64,000 nt of DNA from Avena insularis (taxonomy: Eukaryota > Streptophyta > Magnoliopsida > Poales > Poaceae): contig CM042697.1 of assembly GCA_023614405.1 (NCBI GenBank), positions 471,306,792 to 471,370,791 on the forward strand, given 5' to 3'. Below the pieces are notes generated by a model. It was not told the origin of the DNA. It was given only the letters and a program-made list of their open reading frames with translations, and did no database searches. This document shows, piece after piece, positions 55,901-64,000 of the stretch. The position numbers and the translations under genes are program-made. The first letter of the stretch is position 1, and every line of letters begins with the position of its first letter.

Positions 55901-57078
55901 TGATCTACAACATATTTGCAATAGTTTAGACTAAGTTTATGACAAATTGAGTTCTAATTAATAGTCAAATTAATCTAGGTGAACTCCCACTCAAAACAAT
56001 ATCCCTCACATTGTTTTAGTGATCACACGAACCAAATCCACCACATCAAAACCAATCATCACGAGAATTGATGTAGCTTCAATGGCGAACAATCAACATG
56101 TTCATCATATCTACTATATGACTCATGCTTTACCTTTCGGTGATCCGTGTTCCGAGACCATGTCTGTACATGCTAGGCGCATCAAGATCAAACCTCAGTT
56201 TCCGCATGAGCAAATATGGCTTGCTCATGTTGTATACACTTGCAGAATCTAAGACACCCGATCATCACGTGGTGCTTCGAAACAACAAGCTTTAGCAACG
56301 GTGCTAACTAAGGATGAACACTTTAAAACTTGAAATTTGTGTGCTTGAGGGATCATCTTATAATGCTACCGTCGTTAACTAAGCAATACAAGATGAATAA
56401 AGGATTAACATCACATGCAATTCATAATATGTGATATGATATGGCCTTTCTTCTTTGTGCTTCCGATCTCCATCTTCAAGCATGAACATGATCTTCATTA
56501 TCACCGGCATTGCATCAAGGTCAATGACGTCGTTCCATGGTTGTCGTCCACCAGCTTCAACTATTACAACTACTTTGAATAGACACGCGGGTCTTAACAG
56601 AATTTAAAGACAGCCATATGGCTCCTGCCGGTTGCCAACTTACAATAAGGAACATTGCATACATCAAATATAATCACAATCATGGCCATATCACATCACA
56701 GCACACCCCTGCAAAACAAAGTTAGACGCCTCTAATCTTCTTTGCATATTTTACGTGGTTTTGGTCTTTCAATAAATGTCGCTCTAACTTACGAACAAGA
56801 ACCACAACGTTGATGCTTGAACTATCAAGTGCCTGTTCTAAATTGGATCTATACTATAATGGGAGAGACAGACACCCGCAAAGCCACTTATGCAATACAA
56901 GTTGCATGTTTAGCGTGGAGCAAGTCTCATGAACGATGTCATGTAAGGTTAGCCCGGGCCGCTTCATCCCATCATACCGCAAGATGCAAAGTACACAAGA
57001 AGCAATTGATAATAAAAGCACCACCGCCCATAATGACCATTGTGTTCTACTCATGCAACAGATCTACATATAGACACG
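55901..57078 (-). mobile_element. Copia B 5' untranslated region
   Basis: Noncoding leader, homologous to 1-693 and 43323-44491. Confidence 0.9.
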
Positions 57079-57090
57079 GCTCTGATACCA
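57079..57090 (-). other. Primer binding site, copia B
   Basis: TGGTATCAGAGC on the minus strand, a perfect match to the initiator Met-tRNA complement, one base from the LTR. Confidence 0.92.
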
Positions 57091-57091
57091 C

Positions 57092-58976
57092 TGCAGGGGT
57101 TCGTAGCATGGAAAACAAAAAATTTCTACCGCATGCAAACAAACAAGCCAAGATCTATCTACTAGATTGTAGCAACGAGTCGATAGAGGAACTCACCTCG
57201 AAGATTCCAAAGTAGTTAACGAGAGCGATTCTCGTGGGTGATGTAGTCGTACTCTTGCCGATCTCAAGATCGTGACGATCCTTCCCAAGGCTGTTCGGCA
57301 GCGCTTCATGATAGGTCACACGTTAAATTTTCGATGAAGACCTTCCTCTCCCTTGTTCCAAAGCGGTGGAGGTTGTAGCACTCTCCTCGCGATTCCGGCG
57401 ACCGTGACGGAAGTAGAGGAGATCTCATGAGCTTCGCCTTAAGCCGGAGCGAGTATGGTGGAATATGAGAGAGGCCTTGGCGATCTAGGGTTTAGAAGGC
57501 ACCAAGGGAGGAGGCTAGGCCGGCGGCTAGGGCTTGGGGAGAGCCCCAACTCGGCGGCTAGGAGCAAACCCTAGGGCGGCGGCGACTTGTGGTGGCCGGC
57601 GGCTAGGGCTAGGGTTTTGGTGGAGAGAGGTGTAGGGAAGAGGGGAACCCCTGCCCCTCCTTTTATAGGTGGGAGGGCGCCGGCCAAGGGGAGGGAGTCC
57701 TCCCGCAAGTCGGCCTCCTTGGCCGGCAGGTGGAGGGAGAGGAACTCCTCCCCAAGTAGGTTTCCTACTCTCCCTCCACCAAGCAAAACTGCCGTTTGAC
57801 TTTTCAAACTAGGATTTGATTTATCCCTTTATTTTGCTCAGCCATGATACCTAGCACATGATGCAACCATTCCACATTGTCATGACACATTCATGTACCC
57901 TTCCCCTCCGGAGTGACGGACCTTTCGGACCCTTCTAGAACATTCCCGGTGAAAACACCGGAATCATTCCCCAACTCCGAAACAGGACTTTCCTTATATG
58001 AATCTTATTCTCCGGACCATTCCGGATCTCCTCGTGATATCCCGGATCCCATCCAAGACTCCTAACAACATTCGGTCTCTTACTCATCATTCCATAACTA
58101 CTCAACAACATCGAATCCTTAAGTGTGTCTCCCTACGGTTCGTGAATTATGCGGACATGATCGAGACACTTCTCTGAACAATAACCAATAGAGGAATCTG
58201 GACATTCATATGGCTCCCACATATTTCTACGATTACTTTGTGATCGAATGAACCACTTACATATGATACCAATTTCCCTTTGTCTCACGATAGTTTACTT
58301 ATCCGAGGTTTTGATCGTCGGTATCTCTGCATACCTAGTTCAACCTCGTTACCGATAAGTACTCGTTTCCCGTTCCCGTGGTATGTGATCCCTTGTGAGC
58401 CAGTCACATGCTTGCAAGCTAATTGGATGACATTCCACCGAGAGGGCCTAGAGTATATCTATCTGTCATATGGATGGACAAATCCCACTCTTGATTCATG
58501 TGTCTCAACCCATACTTTCCGAACACTCAATACCACCTTTATGACCACCCAGTTACGGTGTGGTGTTTGATATCATCAAAGCATCCTTCCGGTGATGGTG
58601 ATAAGCATGATCTCATGGTCGAAGGAATTAGGTTACTATGTATTAGAAAGCTTATTGCAATTGAACTATTAAAATGACTTGATCTTTATGCTATGCTTAT
58701 CTATAGGAGTATGTCCATCATACCATTCTCCTAATGATATGATCTTGTTGTTAATAACATCTCAATGTTCATGATAGGGAAACCACAATCATATATTAAC
58801 CAACAAGCTAGTATTATGAAGAGGCTTTACTAGGGACTCTAATTTAGTTTACAAATCACACAAGTATTAATATTTTCTGGTTAGTACTGTTATAGCATGA
58901 ATGTAAACATTTATGATAAACACAAAGATATAATAATAACTACATTTATTATTGCCTCTAGGGCATATCTCCAACA
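57092..58976 (-). repeat. 5' LTR of copia B
   Basis: 1,885 bp. It is about 43 bp shorter than the 3' LTR, chiefly from several small deletions and rearranged bases at 57200-57430, plus the loss of one copy of a direct repeat near 57790 (the TTTGACTTTTCAAA phrase occurs twice at 50714-50748 and once here). Confidence 0.93.
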
Positions 58977-60985
58977 GAAGCCTGCCTTTCCCGAGTGTTC
59001 AGAGCAATATTCAGAATATTCTCCATGTGGAGGCTCAAAACTTCGAGGAGAAATATCTGGGGATCCCTACCCCAGATGGTAGGGTGCATAAAGGTCCTTT
59101 TGTGTCCCTCCAATCCAGATTATGTCAACTCTTTATGGCTTTAACTGAAAGACTGTTATCCCAATGTGGAAGGGAGGTCTTTATTAAGGCCATTGCTCAG
59201 GCTATCCCGACGTATGCGATGTGAGTTTTTAAGTTACCATTCTCGGTTTGTGATGATATCATGAAACTCATTCGATACTACTGGTGGGGTGTTGAAAAAG
59301 GAAATAAGAAAATGCACTAAATTAATTAGCAATCCTTGACAAGACCTAAATCAGATGGAGGTATGGGTTTCCGAGACATGCATCTATTTAACCAGGCTTT
59401 GTTAGCTCGCTAGGCCTGGCCATTATTGATTAACTTAGACAACCTTTGTGCACGTGTGTTAAAGATACACTACTACCCGAGTGGTAATCTGTTGGACACG
59501 GTCTTTATAGGCAATCCTTCGTCAACATGGACAACTATTTCATATGGTCTGGACTTATTGAAGAAGGGTATAATTTGGAGGGTAGAGGACGGTGCATCTA
59601 TCATAGTTTGGCGGGACAGTTGGTTGCCTCATCCTTGGTTAGGTAAAATTGTGACTGCCAAGGGTAATAAACGGATATGTAGAGTGTCTGAGCTGCTGGA
59701 TAATGAGGGTTGCTGAAAGGAGCAACAGTACGGGACACTTTCCTGCCAGTGTTTGCCAATTGACACTGAGGCAATTATTAAAATCAAAGCTTCTTTAGGC
59801 CATGCCGACGTTGTTGCTTGTCAGCCTGAAAGTACTGGATGTTTTTCTGTTCATTCCGCATACAAGATGGCCTGTAATGAGTTCCATTCCATGGATGATG
59901 CTGGCTCTGCTAGCTCATGGCGTTGCGAGGGGGACCCATGCTGGTCGAAAATTTGGAAATCAAAGGTCCCTCCCAAGATCAAGAATTTTTCCTAGAGGAT
60001 GATTTCTAATGCCTTGGCCACAGAGGAAAACAAGCTAAGAAGGAAAATGAAGGTTTTAGGAACATGTAATATCTACCATCATGAGACAGATGATGTGATG
60101 CATATACTCACCAGGTGCCCTCACGCGCGCCGACTCTAGGAAGCAATGCATGAGGTTTTGTCGGTACCTCCGGTTGGTGACCAGTTTACAATGACCTGGA
60201 GTGGTTTTAGGAACCTGTTGCTGAACTCTTCTGACCATACGTTTGAGAATATGCTATTTATTACCTGGAGAATTTGGTATGCAAGAAATGAGGTTACGCA
60301 TGAGAAACCCTTACCGTCGGTGGAAGGGTCCAAGAGGTTCCTGTTGAGTTATCGGAGTACTTTGCAGCATGTGCATGAGCTCCCTAGAAATCCGATTATT
60401 CAAGGCAAGCAACCGGTGGATCTGACGGAGGCGTCGATCACGGCAAGGAGGGAGAAAGAGCCACCTGATAAACCCTGGGTGTTACCGCCGCAGGGATAGG
60501 TAAAACTTACAATTGATGGCTCCTTTAAGAGTGGTATGGCAAGTACTGGTATGATGCTGATAGTATCATCTTCTTGGCCTGCCCGTTCATGGAAACATGT
60601 GATGATGCCCAGGAGACAGAACTGCAAGCATGTCTTGAAAGGTTGCGCTTATCTATTCAACAGAGTCTGCTCCTAATAATCATTGATATGGACTGTGCTC
60701 GTTTGGTCATGACTATCTTGAAGGAAGAACAAGACCGCTCGTCTCATACTCATTTAATCTTAGATATTAAACATTTAGCCAGTAGTAGTGGTAGAGAGTA
60801 CAACTTTGTAAAAGTGGATCATGGACAGGTTAGAGTTAGCCACTATTTCGCCAATTGGACGAGAACGAAACATAGAACTATGGTGTGGCTTGATTCGGCT
60901 CCTGATGTTGTTCTTAAGGAGTGCGAACTTGAATAACTTGTAATCTTCCCTACTTAATATGATCCGATTTTAACCGAAAAAACAA
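58977..60985 (+). pseudogene. LINE (non-LTR) ORF2 C-terminal fragment, 5'-truncated
   Basis: Readable in pieces. The end of the reverse transcriptase comes first (EEKYLGIPTPDGRVHKGPF, GREVFIKAIAQAIPTYAM). It is followed by the usual plant LINE block (DGGMGFRDMHLFNQALLA, IIVWRDSWLPHPW). Then comes a zf-RVT-type domain (KIWKSKVPPKIKNFSW ... HETDDVMHILTRCPHARRLW) and an RNase H-like end starting LTIDGSFKSG near 60507. Stops and frameshifts occur throughout (for example 59223, 59320, 59716). The coding part ends near 60936, with a short tail containing a run of A near 60980. The first part of ORF2 is absent or may extend a few bases left of copia B. Confidence 0.85.
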
Positions 60986-61744
60986 ATCTAAATATATTTA
61001 TTTTATAAAATCTAAAATATCTTATATTATAAAACAAAGGGAGTAAAATCGTAGATGTATTTCATTCACAGAAAATGCGACAGTGGCGTAGCAGGGCACA
61101 CTTTGTAGGAGTAGCAGAATTGGTTCAACACGGTCAGCCCGAAACTGTTCGGAATAAACGGTAAAGATTGACTGATTTTGAGGTTGCAGTGCTTTGAGAT
61201 TCGTGTGCACACTGCACATTGGCACATTTTAGAGCAGGTCTAATTTGACGGGTGCAAAGACCTGGTGTCATAGGATTATCTTCCCTCCTCTTCTTTCCCA
61301 CAGATCCCCCACTCAATCGACGGAAACAAAAAGAATACGGCTCGGTTTGTAGCGCCCCACCCGACGCCGCCGGCAGGACAAGCCGCCCCCCCCTTCCCAG
61401 CCCTATGCCGCTCCCATGCCGACGCGCGCCGGCCGCCGGCGCCGTCACACTTGCCTGCTCTTCTTCGTGGCCCGGATCTCGTGAGTCCGTTCCCCTTCCT
61501 ACCACTTCGGATCAGGAGAAGACCGTCGGAGGAGCTTCCACAGCCGTCCTTACTATCACCACCTGTTATGGATTCGCGATTGCCGATGCTTTGGGTAAGC
61601 CTACACTGATCTTTCCCGCAACGCCTATAAAGATCTATTTTTTTGCCCTTGTGGAGCAAAGATGCGATTTTTCCTGCGAATCCTATGAATTATTTCATAA
61701 AGATGCATATTTATGCTAATTTTTGCTCTCAGCAATTGATCCAT
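60986..61744 (+). other. Upstream sequence of F-box gene 2; possible 5' leader exon and intron
   Basis: 61000-61046 looks like one end of a Stowaway-type MITE (…ACAAAGGGAGTA) without a partner. 61290-61590 is GC-rich and open in one frame, but no domain is recognised. A plausible intron GTAAGCC...GCTCTCAG fits at 61595-61732, which would make this a noncoding first exon of the F-box gene. The equivalent sequence is missing upstream of gene 1. Confidence 0.3.
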
Positions 61745-62089
61745 GGTGCTTAGCAGTCTTCTGATTCTAAAAAAATTGGTCGAATTTTTAGCCTTCCTGT
61801 GAACTCGCGCCAATGGAATTGCGATTCTATGGTGCTGTTTCAATTGCTAATTAATAACAGTGATATTTTTCACGAAATCAAGCGAGAGATTACAGTAATA
61901 TCTACTTCGGAATCCGCCAATAGCTTTTACGAATCGAAATCGGTTTCCCAGTTTGAGTTTTATTGGAAAAGGGAAGGGGACGTACTGGTCCGAGATGGCA
62001 ACGTACCAGTCGGGCTTGTTTGCCTGGCTATATAGATCTGCTTGCAAGTATTTTTCTTCAAACAATACCATAACGTGATTTTTTTCACA
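61745..62089 (+). promoter_or_regulatory. Upstream region of F-box gene 2
   Basis: It aligns with 5697-5864 and then, without the 1.2-kb insertion, with 7051-7240 upstream of gene 1. This is therefore the uninterrupted form. TATATAG at 62029-62035 is conserved and lies 55 bp before the ATG. Confidence 0.7.
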
Positions 62090-63334
62090 ATGGCAGAACA
62101 TTATGCGACTCCAGGCTGGTCGGACCTGCCCAACGATCTCCTGATCCGCATCCTGAACCTCCTGGAGCTACCGGAGGCTCTCGCCTTCCGAGCTGTCTGC
62201 CCTTCATGGCGCTCTGCCTCTAAGGCGGCCACCACCACTGTCCCACCTCGCCGCACACCATGGCTCGTGCATTTGGCAGCAGAGCCTCTTCATGGAAGAA
62301 GCAAGCAAAGTAGTAAGCTATGGGAACCCACTGTTTGTTCTAAGTTTCATAGCCTCGTGGATGAGAAAACTTTTAAGGTCAGTTTCCCCCGTGGCAAGGC
62401 TGTGGCCTGCTGTGGCGCCTCCCACGGCTGGCTGGTTGTTGCTAATGAGCTCTCTGACCTCGTCCTCTACAACCCCTTCACCGTGGCGTTGGTTCCACTC
62501 CCGCCGATCACTAGGTTCCCGTTGTGCATTGAGGGTGTCTATGGAGACGGAGGGAATGTTGTGGGCTACCGTTATGGTAGTGACCGTAACACTATGTATA
62601 ATGACCGTGTTTATGATGTCCACTCTCTGGGCATGGATGTCTACGACAAGGTTGTGTTGTCAAATTCTCCATCTTTAGGTGGCATTGCTGTGGCCATCCA
62701 CTTAGATGGCAAACGACTCTCCTTTGCGAGGGTAGGAGACAGTAATTGGCGGCATGTGTCGGTGATAAGGGGAGACAGTTTTGCCGATTGTGTCTACCAC
62801 CATGGTAGGTTTTTTGTGGTGACAATGGAAGGATTATTGAAGTCCTGGGACCTCAGTGGACTGCACGGGCCGAAAAAAAAAACTATCATCGCGGAGGATG
62901 ACGGTGACTTCTCTGATGTTATCACAAGGTACCTAGTTTCAACTCCTTGGGGACATCTTCTACAGGTACGTGTCATTCTCGACACAGACCAGGAAAACCG
63001 TGTCAAGGTAGAAATAGACAGATGTGATCTGAAGAGTCGCAAAATGGTCGCACTGAGCCCTTCGAATGCTCTACGGGGACTTGCAGTGTTTCTGGGACAG
63101 AATAGCCCATGTTTTTTACCCATCAATAAATTCCCAGAGCTGAGACCCAACTGTATCTACTTCACAACTCCACGTCTCAGGAATGACAGCACTTTCATGC
63201 GCCATTATAACCAATGGAGCGGTGCAAAGGTTTATGACTTGAATAAGAAAACGCTGGAGCCTGCTTTCCCGTCAGGTGGTGGTAATTTCGGAACAATGTA
63301 TCCTTCAGAAATCTGGTTTACGCCGAGCCTGTGA
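62090..63334 (+). CDS. F-box/DUF295 (KIB1-4 beta-propeller) protein, copy 2
   Basis: 414 codons, single exon, intact, the same length as copy 1. The start is the ATG at 62090 (ACAATGGCAGAACAT), aligned with copy 1; the frame is open further upstream to 62042 but has no earlier ATG. F-box at residues about 10-50 (WSDLPNDLLIRILNLL). DUF295 blocks: GASHGWL, DLVLYNPFTV, HLDGKRLSF, FADCVYHHGRF, ITRYLVSTPWG, CIYFTTPR, ending WFTPSL. By family, it is a SKP1-binding substrate receptor of an SCF ubiquitin ligase, substrate unknown. The beta-propeller part differs from copy 1 in many positions and by small indels that balance to the same length. Confidence 0.94.
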   Translation: MAEHYATPGWSDLPNDLLIRILNLLELPEALAFRAVCPSWRSASKAATTTVPPRRTPWLVHLAAEPLHGRSKQSSKLWEPTVCSKFHSLVDEKTFKVSFPRGKAVACCGASHGWLVVANELSDLVLYNPFTVALVPLPPITRFPLCIEGVYGDGGNVVGYRYGSDRNTMYNDRVYDVHSLGMDVYDKVVLSNSPSLGGIAVAIHLDGKRLSFARVGDSNWRHVSVIRGDSFADCVYHHGRFFVVTMEGLLKSWDLSGLHGPKKKTIIAEDDGDFSDVITRYLVSTPWGHLLQVRVILDTDQENRVKVEIDRCDLKSRKMVALSPSNALRGLAVFLGQNSPCFLPINKFPELRPNCIYFTTPRLRNDSTFMRHYNQWSGAKVYDLNKKTLEPAFPSGGGNFGTMYPSEIWFTPSL

Positions 63335-63867
63335 TTCAACCCATGTTGTAACTTGTAAGAACCTGTCGCTATATAGAACATTCAATGTTCCTCTGTATAA
63401 TTAGCATTAGGTGTAATCATCATTTCGTGGTGTGCTTTTCCATTGTTGTTAGCATGTCGAAGGAAAAAACTGTCTCATGTCAATATTTCCCTATTCTTCT
63501 GTAGTATGTAAATACAGTTGATGGGCATGCTGCCGATAATGAGTTTGTATGATGATCCTGCAGTTTGGTTTTTGCCCTCTTCCGACACATGGTTCAGTCG
63601 ACCTAAACAGAGATACCTAAATAGAGTTGTGCAGGGAGCTTAAACATTTAACTGCCTCTAAATTTGGCCGTGCCTCATAAGAGGAAGTTTGAGAAAAGGC
63701 CATGCTGATTCATTCTTCGCACAACATTTACTCAGAAGCGGAGTAGAATAATTTCAAAAAAAGAAAGAGAAACATTGTGTACGAGTGCGGATTGGTCGGG
63801 ACTGGCGGTCAGTTATTTGGCCATTGGCACAAAGATGTGAGATTTTCCAAATCGTACGTTTTCGTTC
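63335..63867 (+). other. 3' flank of F-box gene 2
   Basis: The match to the 3' flank of gene 1 includes TGTAACTTGTAA near the stop and GAGTTTGTATGATGATCCTG at 63541. No other gene is seen. Confidence 0.55.
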
Positions 63868-64000
63868 TTTTTTTTTTTTGGAAGGAAAACCTGCCAACTT
63901 TATTAACTTATAACAGCTGACTGACCATCAGCCTGAATACAATGTTTAAAAAACCGAGGATTAATTTTTAGCCAACACATAGAGTTGGAGCGTACACAGC
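63868..64000 (-). mobile_element. Probable 3' end of a minus-strand non-LTR element (partial)
   Basis: A run of twelve T at 63868-63879 followed by GGAAGGAAAACCTGCCAACT reads on the minus strand as a noncoding 3' end with a poly(A) tail, as in cereal LINEs. The element runs off the window, so no coding part can be checked. Confidence 0.35.

Larger units (their letters stand above)
49989..58976 (-). mobile_element. Copia element B, full length
   Basis: An 8,988-bp copia element on the minus strand, of the same family and orientation as copies A and C, without nested insertions. LTRs are 1,928 and 1,885 bp. It has primer site, gag, protease, integrase, RT, RNase H and polypurine tract. Flanks GAAAC (49984-49988) and GAAGC (58977-58981) match at four of five bases and are the probable target duplication. 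Coding regions are broken by frameshifts and stops. Confidence 0.92.

Noticed and set aside
60986..61046. Possible complete Stowaway MITE
   Set aside because: Only the right end (AAAGGGAGTA) is convincing; no matching left end or TA pair could be placed.
61252..61719. 155-residue + strand frame upstream of F-box gene 2
   Set aside because: GC-rich, no domain, and it crosses a likely intron donor; more plausibly leader sequence than a protein gene.
62042..62089. Longer start for F-box gene 2 from an upstream TTG
   Set aside because: No ATG is present there, and the aligned ATG at 62090 matches copy 1 and gives the same 414-codon length.
1..64000. CRISPR arrays, prokaryotic operons, tRNA or rRNA genes
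   Set aside because: No spaced-repeat array, cloverleaf or rRNA-like sequence was noticed. The tandem repeats present are contiguous and transposon-derived. A tRNA scan was not possible here.

Overview
The window is plant nuclear DNA, almost certainly from a grass and probably a Pooideae cereal or relative. This rests on the density and kinds of LTR retrotransposon (Ty1/copia with a Met-tRNA primer site, Tat-type and Athila-type Ty3/gypsy), Stowaway MITEs with TA target duplications, a Mutator-like element with a 9-bp duplication, and intronless F-box/DUF295 genes. Nothing prokaryotic was seen. Only two genes look like intact host genes: two 414-codon F-box/DUF295 paralogues, both on the + strand, at 7241-8485 and 62090-63334. 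They share upstream sequence and part of their 3' flank, so they are a tandem or segmental duplicate pair now about 54 kb apart.

Layout. 1-2572 is the 5' part (leader plus 5' LTR) of a minus-strand copia element, copy C. 2573-7240 holds a Stowaway MITE, a broken copia gag remnant, and the F-box upstream region split by a roughly 1.2-kb repeat-rich insertion. 7241-8485 is F-box gene 1. 8646-8888 is another Stowaway. 11166-12710 is an Athila-type LTR. From 13080 to 48543 there is a nest I could resolve by target-site duplications (TSDs). An Athila remnant contains a Mutator-like element (TSD ATAACACAA). That element contains copia A (TSD TCTCT). Copia A contains Gypsy-1 (TSD ACTAG), Gypsy-2 (TSD GAACT/GAACC) and an odd palindrome-ended LTR insertion (TSD TAGGG). 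48544-49988 is Athila remnant and unassigned sequence. 49989-58976 is a second complete copia of the same family (copy B). 58977-60985 is a 5'-truncated LINE. 61745-63334 is the second F-box unit, and the window ends in what looks like the tail of a minus-strand non-LTR element.

The retrotransposons are all degraded by frameshifts and stop codons. The two Tat-type gypsy elements (12.0 and 11.6 kb) are the richest part. Each has gag, protease, reverse transcriptase, RNase H, a second RNase H and integrase on the + strand, then a separate multi-exon gene on the opposite strand between pol and the 3' LTR. In Gypsy-1 four GT-AG introns can be placed by eye in that antisense gene. Its first exon carries a region I recognise as the 'putative gypsy type transposon' domain. 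In Gypsy-2 the gene keeps the coiled-coil and C-terminal part, but that N-terminal domain was not found. The most unusual structure is the 1,663-bp insertion at 44927-46589, an LTR whose own 3' end is repeated in inverted orientation at its 5' side, the whole bounded by a perfect 5-bp duplication.
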